Shown: positions 1 through 11,190 of the stretch, one piece after another
Numbering within the stretch: position 1 is the stretch's first letter
How the letters are laid out: each line of letters begins with the position of its first letter
Origin: Spirometra erinaceieuropaei
Taxonomy: Eukaryota > Platyhelminthes > Cestoda > Diphyllobothriidea > Diphyllobothriidae
Direction of reading: 5' to 3'
Length of the DNA stretch: 64,000 nucleotides
Assembly: GCA_902702965.1 (NCBI GenBank)
Contig: CACRXP010000112.1
Span: forward strand, 565,007 to 629,006
Position numbers and translations under genes: made by a program
The notes under the pieces: model-generated
Seen by the model: only the letters and a program-made list of their open reading frames with translations
Told to the model about the DNA's origin: nothing
The model's database searches: none

Positions 1-322
1 TCAACAATGGTTGAGGAGCGTTCACCCATCGTTTTACGGGACTCACTCGTCCCGTTGTGCCACGGGACTCTATCCCGAACTCCGTCTACAGTTGCTCTGC
101 GGCTAGTACTATATGCATAATGACATTGTCAACAAAGGCACTTGGACTGGGATGACCGTTTCTGACTTGCTAGTTGTCATCAGCCAGCCATTCGCAGCCG
201 CGAGGTTAACAACTACCTCAACTCGAACCAGCAACCCATTGCTATAAAGGCCAACACCTCAATCCAACACACAACGGAACGGGTGAGTCGCGTAGTGCGA
301 TCGGTGAGCGTCCCTCTATTAA
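1..322 (-). repeat. tRNA-derived SINE (family B) fragments, rearranged
   Basis: Bases 1-115 match the tail module seen in the other family B copies of this window: a cgttcacccatcg / ccgttgtgcc segment followed by a gcggctagtactatatgcata end. Bases 120-200 match the module that ends in a caaagac-type sequence and the gtcatcagccag motif, and bases 270-322 carry the tail again in the opposite sense (acaacggaacgggtgagtcg). The stretch is therefore at least two broken, inverted copies. The left edge is cut by the window. No tRNA-like core is preserved here. Confidence 0.7.
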
Positions 323-324
323 AT

Positions 325-500
325 TACTAGGCCTCACCGGGAACCGTTAGTTTAGTCGCATTTGGGTCAATTTACCCGGTCAGCCTACTGTACCTATGGG
401 CTTTATTGATTGTGATACAGTAACTTGACTGCCCAAGTAGGATTTTCCAAGTAATTAATCTAAAATCTGCCGGATTAGTATCACTTTAGCCTTTTAGCCC
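325..500 (-). repeat. Family A repeat body, truncated by SINE B
   Basis: This stretch matches, in reverse sense, the part that precedes the tRNA-like core in the copies near 4.8 kb and 61.1 kb. Shared words include gcagtcaa/ttgactgcc, tgatacagtaa and the cccaaatgcgacta segment. The tRNA-like part begins (aggcctagtaa) but is cut off by the neighbouring family B fragment, which suggests that SINE B inserted into an older family A copy. Confidence 0.6.
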
Positions 501-1058
501 CAAAGTTTCCGAATCTTTTGTTTGCTTTTTTGAAAATAAGTTAAGAATGAGGGGAAAGTGAATGGGTCATATAGTGAGTCTTGCGACCCTCATGGAATCT
601 GAAAAGACTTTGGGGATCTGCCAGAGACGAAGTACAGAAAGGAATAGGTTCTTACCACATGGTGGGGGGAGAGGGTTCAAACAGGTTCGGTGGAGAGCTT
701 AGACTTTTGATCGAGGTGTGGTTACCCAGCTCCCTGGATCTTGGCCTATGAACTGTTTATTTCAGGCTTATTTTTGTATCAAGGTGTGCAAATGCGATCA
801 ACTAAATGTTGATGTCCTTTGACCGGCAATACCCGTGGTGTCGAATAATAAATTTGCGGCCTTATTCAAATCTCAAGTTTTAACTTCCGGTCTATAACTG
901 AAACCTTAATCCCTTCCGGCAGTCAAGGCAGAGATTAATTAGCCCCACGTGTGTTTGTGTCGAAATTTTTGTGGTAACTTTGTAATTTCCTATTTTTGGG
1001 TTTTTTAAAGAATACCGAATGTAATTAAGTATATTCCGTTTTCTAGCTACTTATACTA
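501..1058. other. Unassigned stretch
   Basis: No open frame, RNA gene or repeat was recognised here. A short G-run (about 661-672) is the only compositional feature. Confidence 0.5.
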
Positions 1059-2041
1059 GATGTGCTAACTCATGAAATGTCAACCAAAATTTCGAAATGC
1101 GTTCTCGTTTCGAAAAGATAAATTAAGTAGTCTTGTAAAACTAATCATGATGCAGCATAGTTCTACAATGATCCAGTTACCTCAGGGTGTCGGCTTTCGA
1201 AAGAACTTATTTTCGGCTGCATGCAAGATCTATACTCTGCAAAAAATGACTACATAAGTAGTATGCAATTTTCTCATTGATTTTGGATGCCCTTGAAAAT
1301 TCAATTATATTTCATGGAAAACATGCATAAAAATATACATTCGTTTACTTATTCGGCAGAAAATCACGTCTTCTTCCAATTTTATACTCAAAAGAGGAGT
1401 ATAATTCGGTTTTAAAAAGTTTCTAATTGTGAGATTTTTTAATACCGTTAAATGGCCGTTCATGAGACGTCATGTGTCTGCATTTACGAATGTGGCTTGT
1501 AAAGTTAACAATATTGCTCAAATCCACTGCTTAATTTTATGAACCTCATATGGTCTCCTCTTAACACCGTAGAGGAATGCATGCAATATTGTTAACTTTA
1601 CAAGCCACATTCGTAAATGCAGATACATGACGTCTCATGAACGGCCATTTAACGGTATTAAAAAATCTCACAATTAAAAACTTTTTAAAACCGAATTATA
1701 CTCTTCTTTTGAGTATGATATTGGAAGAAGACGTGATTTTCTACCGAATAAGTAAAAGAATGAATATTTTTATGCATGTTTTCCATGAAATATAATTGAA
1801 TTTTCAAGGGCATCCAAAATCAATGAGAAAATTGCATACTACTTATGTAGTCATTTTTTGCAGAGTTTAGATCTTGCATGCAGCCGAAAATAAGTTCTTT
1901 CAAAAGCCGACACCCTGAGGTAACTGGATCATTGTAGAACTATGCTGCATCATGATTAGTTTTACAAGACTACTTAATTTATCTTTTCGAAACGAGAACG
2001 CATTTCGAAATTTTGGTTGACATTTCATGAGTTAGCACATC
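1059..2041. repeat. 983-bp foldback element (family 1), 459-bp arms
   Basis: Bases 1,059-1,517 and 1,583-2,041 are reverse complements with only a handful of mismatches, separated by a 65-bp spacer. The right arm is colinear with the 3' half of the family 1 copies at 7.2-8.2, 17.5-18.5 and 54.0-54.5 kb: it shares the (t)caagggcatccaaaatc segment, the tactactta-gtagtcattttt step and the catttcatgag end. The left arm is not the normal 5' half but an inverted copy of that same 3' half. The short frame at 1,072-1,257 lies inside the arm and has no coding character. The flanks show no obvious target-site duplication. A hairpin of this length should be unstable in cloning. Confidence 0.85.
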
Positions 2042-2149
2042 CACTGTATGTGGAGCAGCGGACACTTGATTTGCTACTCTCCATTCAAGTTTCTAAACAG
2101 AATCATCAAATGCCCAGGTGGGAGTTAGAGAATCCACTGTTAGCCGCAT

Positions 2150-2690
2150 TGATATCCTAAAACGTTTCAGCAAACGCGCTTCTGGGTATTCGAATAGCGC
2201 GTCCCTTAAACGCGCCACGTGGTAGATGTGCTGGACCAACACGAGGGCCATATCGGATTCTGGCAGACGTTATAGGAATGCGCAACATAACAAATGCCAA
2301 CATTTCGGATGTGCGATATCAGACCCAATTGCCGGCGTACGTAGCGCACATTGGGACTTCTGCCACTCCCTCTTGTTGTTGTTGGTCAAATCATGGTCAT
2401 TTGCTGTGTGGACCAGGGGGGTGTGGAGCGGAGCGCCAAGGTGCGGGCTCGAGCGGGCCATCCACCTGCACCCTCCCCCGCCTTATGGACTGTCTTGACA
2501 CAGGGTACAAGGGGGGGGGGGAGGAGAGAGCGCGGTAAATGCTGTTCAAGTTCTTTATCACTATAACCTAATTCACGCACGAGTCACGGTGCCTGCTCTC
2601 ACCTTGCCGTGTAGCACACGGTGGACATCGTCGGCAACGACGGTCGAACTGTCGTCGAATAGCGCGCTCACCCCAGTGGCAGCTGCATCT
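2150..2690. repeat. Family D repeat copy
   Basis: Shares two blocks with 21.50-21.85 kb and 26.3-26.6 kb: ctgtcttgacacagg followed by a G-rich gggaggagga tract, and an end block with cgacggtcgaactgtc. Overlapping short frames on both strands come from its G+C-rich composition and lack any recognisable domain. It contains a run of about 12 G (2,510-2,521). No protein is supported. Confidence 0.55.
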
Positions 2691-2859
2691 TATTCCTTTA
2701 TCTTTTCTCTAATTTCTGAGGTTTTCAGACCGTTTTAAACAGATATTTAGACTGAACTCTGTTAAGATCAACGGATATGCAAAATGGCATGTCCTACACA
2801 GGAATAAATATTGGCTTTGTTTTATTGACTCGAGTTATATACAACATTATTCCGGTTGC

Positions 2860-3050
2860 TATTAGGCGAGCCCTAATAATATCAGGTTAGAGACGGGAAT
2901 ATGAACCCCTCAAACTACCAGTGGCATGGCGCTTAAGTCCATGGGTTACCTGTTTCCGTGTCTTAACTTTTGCGCTAACCACGATTATGGCCCGCCTAAC
3001 CCTAAAAATAACCCTAATTCGAGCATAAACCGTAATACCAACAACTGAAG
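2860..3050. repeat. Degenerate CCCTAA-type tract
   Basis: Several scattered words related to the telomeric unit (cctaaccctaaaaataaccctaa at 2,996-3,018, and looser variants upstream) occur without a regular array. It resembles the tract at 53.08-53.35 kb in the opposite sense. Confidence 0.35.
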
Positions 3051-4114
3051 CTTAGCACAAATCTACCAGTAAAAAGGGTGGTTAGTTTTCGCGCCCTACC
3101 CGTAATCAAAATAATTGAACGTGTGATAAGCATTCTGTGTGCGCAGTCTGTCACTCCGCTATTAGTAGTAACTGACTGGTACTATTGCCTTCTCACATCT
3201 ATAATTCTGAGAATTTTACATTTCGCTTACGTCGGAATCACTCGTTCAACTCCCGTTGTCTGCAAGTTAGCCCTCTTCGAATAGTTTACTCAAACGGGAA
3301 TTTCCGTTTTAGTGTTCCCATGTGTTTACCAGGAACTCCGCAACAGACCAAACAACTTTCCGAAATTGCGGCGTTGCAAACAGGTGCCTGTTGGCGACCC
3401 AGCGACATAGCTTGACCAACGGTTAATTTGCATAATTATTTTGGAACGCGAAAAGACTGGCACACGTTGACCACTCCATGTACTTCTGCGTAGTCCCAAG
3501 CGAAGCTGAAAAAACTCGATGTCCTGAATCGCGACCATTCTAAAACACGCTCGGGGTTGCTTTGAGTAATCAACTTTTGTTGTTTTGTTGGCAAGACCTG
3601 GTAGGATAAACAAAAACGTTTTTTGAATAATTTGGCCACAGGTAAAGACAGGTGTTAGCTTTTAATCTGCGCAAGTTCTGAAACAATTTAGGAAAATGCA
3701 TTACCAGAGACTTAGAAAACTTGTGCAAAAATGGCACCACATATTACTAGACCTTATATCAGTATGATGCCTATGCGACTTCTATCCAGTAATGCAATGC
3801 ACTCTTCTCTCGTCAATGAGACAAAAGTTTCGGCCAACACAGCAGAAGGGATATTTACTCCAGGTCACTTTCATATTCAGCGGTGTACTTTGCGTGCGCC
3901 GTAGTCCTTCCAAAGCTAAGCACTAGCGATATAACATTACAGCCTAGCTCTATAATAAACAATTTTACATCAGCAGCTTTTGAATGGTCAATAACCTGGT
4001 TCATAATATTAAAGTATCCTTTTCGGCTGGGGCTAATGCTGGGTCACGAAAGTTCGACCGGCGATTTCAACGACATCCAAAACAGGGTATGAGCAGGGAC
4101 AGTGACTTGCATAT
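3051..4114. other. Unassigned stretch
   Basis: Only short overlapping frames on both strands with no domain, splice pattern or repeat match that I recognise. Confidence 0.5.
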
Positions 4115-4330
4115 GAATTAGTTTATACTGATTGTAGACTTACGCAGAATCAACCGCAGTCTCTCCTACTCCTTCCCCATACCCCTTGTTAAGACATAGT
4201 AATGGAAACCAGAGGTTGGAGAGGGCGGAGGTGGGTGGCATAGCGAAACCCAGACTTCGACATACCATCATACCCCCTGGTCCACGATACACACTGACCG
4301 GGATTTAGTACGCAATAGGAGAAGGGGAGA
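4115..4330 (+). repeat. Family C repeat copy
   Basis: Starts with gaattagtttatactgattgtagactt and continues with an agtctctcctactccttccc segment, a g-rich ggagagggcgga block and a ccatcataccccctgg block. The same order of blocks recurs at 19.86, 22.98 and 36.37 kb. No coding or tRNA-like module is seen. This copy is shorter than the others at its 3' side. Confidence 0.65.
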
Positions 4331-4639
4331 AAGGCTCGGGTCGTGCGGAGTGGGAGTGCTTATTTCGTGTGATTCCTTCTTTTTGAATAACCTCTTCTGG
4401 TCAAAGCTTCACCTGAGGTAGCGATAACACGAGCTAGTATTCAGTTTATAACTTGTCCCTTATGGTGTCTATGAATCGGAATGTCCGCTAGATGCAGAAT
4501 TAATTGCCTGATTGTGTCCTAAAATGGGGATTTGAGGAGATGTTCTGTACACAACCCTGTCCAAAATAAATCACTTTGGTTAATCGATATTTTTGGATGA
4601 TCTGTATGATTCGTTAGACTTAATTGCGAAAAACTCTGC

Positions 4640-4724
4640 GGTCTCGGGGGGATTTGAACCCTCGACAGTAAAAGCGAGATTTGAGTAAAGCATACGCTCT
4701 AGCCACCTGAGCTACGAGGTCTCC
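4640..4724 (-). repeat. tRNA-like core of family A repeat
   Basis: Read on the minus strand, it has an A-box-like TAGCTCAGGTGG and a B-box-like GGTTCAAATCC, flanked by complementary GGGAGACCTCG / CGAGACC ends. An insert of about 30 bases between the D arm and the T arm does not form a clean anticodon stem, and the sequence closely resembles the copies at 4.88 and 61.03 kb. It is therefore read as a SINE-type tRNA derivative, not a functional tRNA. Confidence 0.7.
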
Positions 4725-4784
4725 CCGAGAGCCATGGTAGTTGTTTGGTGGATTTAGACTAATTACATAGGAAATTCTCCCTGG

Positions 4785-4975
4785 GCAGTCAGCTTACTTT
4801 ATCATAATTGGTGGATTTCATACTTTGCAGTAGGCTGGGCGTGTAAATAGACCAAAATGTGACTTAACTCACTGCTCCCGATGTGGCTTCGTAACTTCGG
4901 TGGTTAGAACGTCGGCTGTACTCAAGCTATGACCTTGCTGTCCTGGGTTCGAATCCTACCAAGGCTGCCGAGTGT
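4785..4975 (+). repeat. Family A repeat with 3' tRNA-like core
   Basis: The body (4,785-4,880) has the words gggcagtcagcttactttatc, ggtggatttc and caaaatgtgactta, and runs directly into a tRNA-like core at about 4,883-4,969 that ends in GGGTTCGAATCCTACCAAGG. The A box is decayed (gtaacttcggtgg). It lies head-to-head with the core at 4,640-4,724. The tRNA-like part sits at the 3' end of the repeat, unlike the usual SINE order. Confidence 0.7.
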
Positions 4976-5524
4976 TTCGTAATTAAGTCAAATAAGTTAT
5001 TCCGGTTTGCAAAAAATGCCTATTAATTAAAAGACTTCGGTAATCATCTGGTGGATTCTTGATTGATCACATGGTGAACACAAAGATCGCATAAAAGATG
5101 GGAGAAAGTTGTAAAGTTAGCCATTGTGGAGACTAAGCCAATTTTTACTAGGCTACAAAAAGGCACGGAAAACTGGATAATAAGGGCAGTCTAAATCAGC
5201 CAAAGTAGCGAAACTAAACTCCGGAAGTACTTTCAAGGAAACCGTACATTGAACTCAGTGGGTATGCTAGCAGCTCGAAAAGAGTTTATGGCGAATGTTG
5301 CCAAATGTGCAAATCGGAAGGGTAACTGAGTCGATACGAGAAACAGGTTAATCGCCTTCATGCATAATAAGCACTGTATGATAGTTCAGGGCTAAGTGTG
5401 TCTGGTAAAATTAAAAGCAAACTGCAGTCATCACCTCCTAGAAACAGAACAAAGAGGAAGGTGAAAGAGACCTAAGTATAGTCATGAATGGAGTATCATG
5501 GACATCTACAGTGCGTGACCGATC
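4976..5524. other. Unassigned stretch
   Basis: No gene or repeat recognised. Confidence 0.5.
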
Positions 5525-5715
5525 TCATGAAATGCTGTCGGAAACTCTGAAATTCGTTTTCGATTATGAAGGATCATTTAGGTGGGGTTGTAATATAGAT
5601 TAGTGTGCGACATAATCCTCTAGCATTTCGGACTTGTCAGTATGTCGGCTTTTGGATGCACTCCTTCTCGACCTCCTGCAAAAAGCGTCCTCAGTAAAAA
5701 TGACTACTAGCCTGC
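5525..5715 (+). repeat. Family 1 repeat, 5' terminal fragment
   Basis: Carries the 5' end block: ctcatgaaatg, then gaaattcgttttcgatta, taggtggggtt, cataatcctctagcatttcgga and aaaaatgactact. The rest of the element is absent or unrecognisable downstream. Confidence 0.65.
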
Positions 5716-7244
5716 AACCAAGGGTTAAGGTGAGAACCACCTTTCAGAACTCATAAGATGGGTGCTTGTAGATACCAAGAAATGGAGAACGTAGCCTCTC
5801 AAGCTCTCGCTCTCTCTCTGTCTAGACAGACGAAAGCCGAGTCACCTGAGTCAAATAAAATGGACAGTCCTATTTGTCCTGCACTTGCGCTGTCAACAAG
5901 CCATCTATTAGGAAATTGATAGCAGTCTCGACCTTTCGCTGGCAACTTATTCAGAAGTTTAGCTGATGTTTTCAGATGACAGACACTGCTTAATATCATG
6001 TAACTGAAATCGGTAATTTCAACGGCAATTTTAGTCCATATTGCAATGTCGCAAATGGCTCGCAAACATTTTACTAAATTGTAGCATTATGTTCTAGATA
6101 ATTAGTTAAATTGAAGTAGTAGGGAACTGATTATAATGTAAACGTAATCAAATAAGCCTGACATTTCGGTATGTTTTATTAGAAAGTCGGACGAGGAGTA
6201 AACGGTTTTTTTCAAATTTGAATTAACACATCCTCGAAAACAAAAGTTCCGAAAATCTCAGAACCAGTAAGTATACAGGGAGTATGTCGCAGCTATTCTG
6301 TTGATGAATAAAGGAAGACCTTGACATTTACGATTTCTTTAACCGTCTTTCAGTCAGGAGACGATTATTGAAGTCGTTTCGCACCTACATAGATAACGTT
6401 AGAAAAGCAAAGCAACACACAATAAGTCAACGTAAGAAGCACATTTGACCCCAATTTTGGTCTGAATCTCTGCTGCTGCACTTGAGGTGTTTTAACAGCA
6501 AGCTGCGATTTCTTAACTCAGTGAATTTTGCGGTCGTGTTTTTTGAAATAACTTCTGATAATCACAGAAGTATTTTAAATATTGTTCAAAGTAGAGAGTA
6601 ACAGAGAACAGTGATTCAGAGTGCCTTTTAAAGCATGCACACGGATAATATCCTTTGCTCAAAGTTTACTGATGCTGTCTGGCTGATCTCTAATGTATTA
6701 AATCTAATCAAACTGGTCGTGGCGTTTTTTCAAGGTAAAACCAGAAGTATTGTCTCCGCATCAAGAATTCACTTTTGTTAATCCTAATGTCGGATTGTTT
6801 AAGTTGCCTTGAAAACAGCAAAGTGCCTGAGCAACTATCAAAGCATTGAGTGTTTTTAAAGGTGAAGCTTGTAATGGAAAATCAAACCGAAAGCAGTCTG
6901 AACCGATCCAAGATTAGGTTACTGCAATGTCCGACTGGTATACCCCTGTTAGCCAGATGTATTAGGCCCACCTTGCACAGTATACCTATTTTCCTAATCT
7001 GGAGATGTCTGAGGTTTTTCAAAAGCTATAATTAATCTTACTTTAAAATCTAATCTTAATATTCGTCACATGCTTTTCCTTTTGAGATGCATGTTTGGCA
7101 ACGTTGTATTAGTAGTCGCAGAAATTATCCTAAAAACATTCGGTTTACTTTCGTCCATTATTGTTGATTCATTCCAATGCACATAGGGAGAAAATAAAGT
7201 CATACTGAATGTTTGGTCCCTGGTTTTGCACTAGATTCCTGGCT
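5716..7244. other. Unassigned stretch
   Basis: A+T-rich. The frames at 5,799-6,065 (minus, 88 codons) and 6,850-7,035 (plus) have no recognisable motif or repeat relation. A CT-rich run lies at about 5,800-5,825. The last bases (tggttttgcactagattcctgg) resemble the 3' end of family E, which precedes family 1 elsewhere. Confidence 0.45.
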
Positions 7245-8172
7245 GCGCCGTGAAATGGCAACTAAAGCTGAATTGCGTTTTTGACTAGAAGAGATTAGCT
7301 AAGTGGGGTGTGATATTGATTATCACACGGAGCAATCCTTAATATTTCAGACACGTCAGTGTGTTTTCTTTTGGATGTAAGAACCGTACTCGTTAAAGAA
7401 TGACTGCTTAATTAATGTGCATCATTTCAAATGATTTTCAATGCGCTTGGTAATTCAAATATATGTTATATAAGACCTCTATAGAATGTTATTTCTTGTT
7501 GCTTCTAGGTAGCAGAGCATGTTTTATCCAAAACGTATACTTGATTAAAGGGTGTTTTTGGTTTCAAAGTTTTCATTACCGAATAAATTCGAACTCGATC
7601 TGTCGTAGCATTTTTGTTTAGGGTTTCCAGTCTACATGTTCTACTCTTTTATGTAAGAAAAAATAAAAGTTTCCTTATTTTTATTAAGAACATGCCACAT
7701 GGAATCCGTAGTATATTGCAACAGATGTGGACTATGTTGCATACTTAACGAAGATTTAGTGCTATTCGAATGAGCACTCCTTGGTTTTAAAAATCTGATA
7801 ATTATAAGTTTCTGCAAAACTAAGAGACACCCATCTCCGAGTGAAACATTTTAAAAATATGTAATTTGCTACCAAATGAATACAGAAAAGAATACTTTTG
7901 CGCATTATTTTCAGTCATATAACTTTAAATTTAAAAAAAACCGGAAACCGACAGAAAAAGGGCATACTATTGACTAGTCATTGTTAAATCAAGCATGATT
8001 TTTTCAGGCAGTCAAAAAGAAGTACATTCAAATGCAAACGTCTTAGTGTATTCCAAATATCACGGAATTGTGTCACGGGACAAACAGTATTACAATCTTA
8101 CTTAAGTAATCCTTCCTAACCGAAAACGCTTTTCAGAAATATGCTTAACATTTCATGAAATCATTCGCTTAT
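7245..8172. repeat. Family 1 element, full-length diverged copy
   Basis: The 5' end (gaaatggca...gaattgcgtttttgac) and the 3' end (cttacttaagtaatcc...gaaaacgcttttcag...catttcatgaaatc) are inverted relatives of each other. The interior aligns with the copy at 17.49-18.45 kb through the words tctac/tctat plus tatgtaag, ttaagaa-at-cattt/cacatggaat and aaaatctgata. Length is about 930 bp. No transposase-like frame is present, so it looks non-autonomous. Confidence 0.7.
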
Positions 8173-10349
8173 CGGATATTTTGCAGACATAGATGCATTT
8201 CATAACTGCTTTTAAGTTTTTAATGCAATTTCGTTCGACACGCCTTAACTAAGTTTACCCAGTTGGTTTTTATGACTAAACAGCTTTGTAACCCAGATCA
8301 GTATTCATTTAAATTGGGAGAGTGAACTATGACAAGTGTCCATTCGTACTTTTTCTCGATACTGACTGCATGTTCCGAAGTACACTCCCATCTACCCGAC
8401 CACTATCTCCCCACAAGTGACAGTTTTGCTGCTGCATACGCTGAGAACAATGACGATGCTTATCCCTGCAAACACAGTTTTGACATTCATGTCCTTTAGA
8501 GACACTGAAAAATAGTACGAATAACCGTCATATATTTGCTACTACTGAACCCGTGCTCTTTTAGAGATACCTCCGGTCTTTCAATTGTCATCATATTATG
8601 TACTGTCTAAAGGTTGTTTTTCGTGAATTATCTACACTCTTTATGTGGCACGTTGTCCTTGTTCCCGTCGGTACTTTCTCAAGGGCTCTTGACAGCGCGC
8701 TTAACATTTGTAATTTATCGTTTATTTCGAATCATTCATTTCGGCGGCAAGTTTCGGCTGAGGTGAAGATTGTCTTTGAACATGTTTGAAAATTTTAAAC
8801 CCATTTTATTTTGCTCAACTGATAGCAGAGTCTCTTTCTGCACTCATTCTCAGTCCACCATGAAGTTCATATATTAATACTCAAGTATTCTATCCATTCA
8901 AACTTTGCTCTTATATGAAATTTTTTATCAGATAGTTGTATAAAATAAACTTGCATAACCGCTCCATTGAAGAATTACTAGCCAGGCATAGATATTAAAA
9001 ACTTGATAGGCCAATGCATAGTGCTAAAAGAGTGAACTACTCTGATCGAATACCTTTTTGATACTACGCCAAAATTCCACGGTATTGTAGTGGCCGGTAT
9101 AGTAGGTGCACATAAGTATTACAAATACGCACGGAGCAAGGGACTTCTTAAAGTATAGCGAGGATACTCAGCGCGCCAAACGAATCAACTTTCCAAAATG
9201 CGCCTTCCACTGCACGCAATGCCTTTAATGAAACATTTATTAAAATTTTAGATGCCTCCAAAACGAAAAATTGCTTGGTGTGAGTAAAAAAGCTAGCGAA
9301 TAACGATTGAAAACACTGATCAATACTTACGTAGCAGCAGAGTCTAAAGTCTAATAAATACTTTCTTAGGCCTTCTTGTTAATGACCCTCGACAGAAAGG
9401 ACTCCCAGGTACGAGGTATTTTTGAACTTTGCGGTCACAGTATGACATAGGAATAGTTATGCTTGCGTTAACTTGTGGGTCTGAAAAAGAGAGTTTGCAT
9501 TTATTGAATAAACTCTTTACCATTACGAGAATGTTTCAAAGTGCAACATAGTATTTCAACCATTCTACTTCTTTTCAAACTGCATTGTGTCTGCAGCAAC
9601 TTTGCTTATTCCCCGATGGTAACATGAAATAGATTTGATATCAATGGAATATTTTAGTGTAGAGGGATAATGCTGCATACTTCTCAGTAACATAAGCATT
9701 CCCGAGGCCATAACGCTCCATGAATCACTTTAAGACCGACGAAAAGTATCGTGATTACAAATGCATCAAAAAGCTAGCTGTAGCCTTTCTTTGAGAGCTA
9801 CGACTATACCATTGATCGTTTAACTCATGAAAGGGGCCAAAAATTACGAATGTTTGCTAGTCACTCGTAAATCGGCACCCAATATCTTTGTTTATAAGTA
9901 ACAATTTTGGGCTGTTAAAAACAAAAAAGAAAGACCAAAGGTAGTTTTACGTTGTTTAATTATACCGAATTTCTTAAAAAGCGGAAAATCGCAAAAAACG
10001 CCAAAAATTATTGTAATTGTGTTAGCTTCAGTTTTGTGCATACAGAAAACCTGTTCATATAAAACGCCGAGTAGATTTGACTTTTACAATTCAATGTCCT
10101 TTAAGAATTGGTGTAATTTCAAGCATATGGGTTTGCCAATAGCCAACATTCTAAGTATAGATTTCAAAACGGTTTTCCGAAGATTCGTTGTATTATTAAT
10201 GCTTTTAAAGTGAGTTAGATGCAGCCTAATAAGAAAAACAAGATTTTTCTTGATCGCGCCTATGGACACGTCAAAGAAACAAAAGTTTCCGCAAGAGCAC
10301 ATGTTGCCAGGGGGGTCAAAGTCTCATAAATATAAGGAGAATTTACAGT
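8173..10349. other. Unassigned A+T-rich stretch
   Basis: No frame above 72 codons. The frames at 8,598-8,789, 10,019-10,213 and 10,084-10,302 (the last two overlap on opposite strands) show no domain. No RNA gene or repeat recognised. Confidence 0.5.
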
Positions 10350-10605
10350 CTCAGCCTATAAAGTTCAAATAGACTGATTTAATCCAAGTTAGAGATCACT
10401 TTTTGAGGGAATTATAAACCGCAATTTCAGAACTGGAGTGTCTCCCAGAAAGCACGCAGGAATTGCCTGCGGACCAGCTGATGAACCGAGCGCCTTGCAG
10501 CTGTGCCATGAAGCGACAGAATATCGACAAAACATGTATCTGGCTTCTAGGTAATATCTGTGTTGTTCAGTATGGTATGGCGTGTCATCTCAGTATATAT
10601 CACTG
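10350..10605 (+). repeat. Family E repeat (host repeat of family 1)
   Basis: Shares the words tttctgaggga-like (ttttgagggaatta), cagaactggag, aaagcacgcagg, cagctgtgccatg, gacagaatatcg and the gttcagtatggtat end with the copies at 17.27, 21.24 and 34.03 kb. Here the end runs directly into the spacer block that follows family 1 elsewhere (about 10,610-10,680), with no family 1 insert between. Confidence 0.65.
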
Positions 10606-10630
10606 ACTGTCTTTCGGCAATTTATGAATT

Positions 10631-11113
10631 TTGCGTGGTCATTCAGCAGTGGCTGATAGACTCCGGTCCCTATATTCATATTCCTCTGGAGCGGGATACA
10701 CTGATCGTACACAGAGGCGCCTGGAAAAGAGACTACGTGAACACATACCGGCCTGGCTAGGCAAAAGGGAACGCAAATCGATTTCGAGTTTTATTCGCGC
10801 ACATCTTGTCGATACGAATCACCGAGTCGATGCCAGAGAAATCTTTCAGGTTGTCTACCGGACACCAGCGAGCATCTCCATAGGCCTACGCCAACGGGTG
10901 CCAGCTGCAGCCAAGGCAGTGACTATACGGCTAGCCATTCCAGTGCTATGCTGTCAGAAGACTCTGACAGAGGCGCTCTGTCTTCCGTGGCCAACGCCGA
11001 CCCCAAAGTCGCCCCAACCTCCGGATGGCAGTGGTATGTGCACAACGTACCCGACGTACAAGCATTACTCACAACCTATGTCTCCCCTCCCCCTCGCCCC
11101 CTTGACCCAATGA
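10631..11113 (+). pseudogene. GIY-YIG endonuclease C-terminal remnant (Penelope-like or related element)
   Basis: Open for 160 codons. From about residue 22 the frame reads GYTDRTQRRLEKRLREHIPAWL, then SSFIRAHLVD, then FQVVYRTP, then VLCCQKTLTEALCLPWP near residue 125. This is the second half of a GIY-YIG nuclease domain as found in flatworm retroelements: the R..RL..R..EH helix, the (S/A)...HL/VDTxH step and the terminal Q-(K)-tL-x-LPWP block. The first strand (the GIY part with its Cys pair) is missing, and the N-terminal 20 residues are derived from the family E spacer. The tail after residue 130 is Pro/Thr-rich and probably not original. It is a fragment, and I see no reverse transcriptase upstream. 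A related fragment lies at 46.49 kb. Confidence 0.6.
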
Positions 11114-11190
11114 CCACGACACGCCGACCACGCCGTAGTACGCCTCGCCATGCGAGTGGCGTGGGAACGATGATTGTTAATAGTCCCTGA

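Noticed and set aside
4640..4969. Functional tRNA genes
   Set aside because: A and B boxes are present, but no acceptable anticodon stem-loop forms, and the sequences recur with a shared repeat body.
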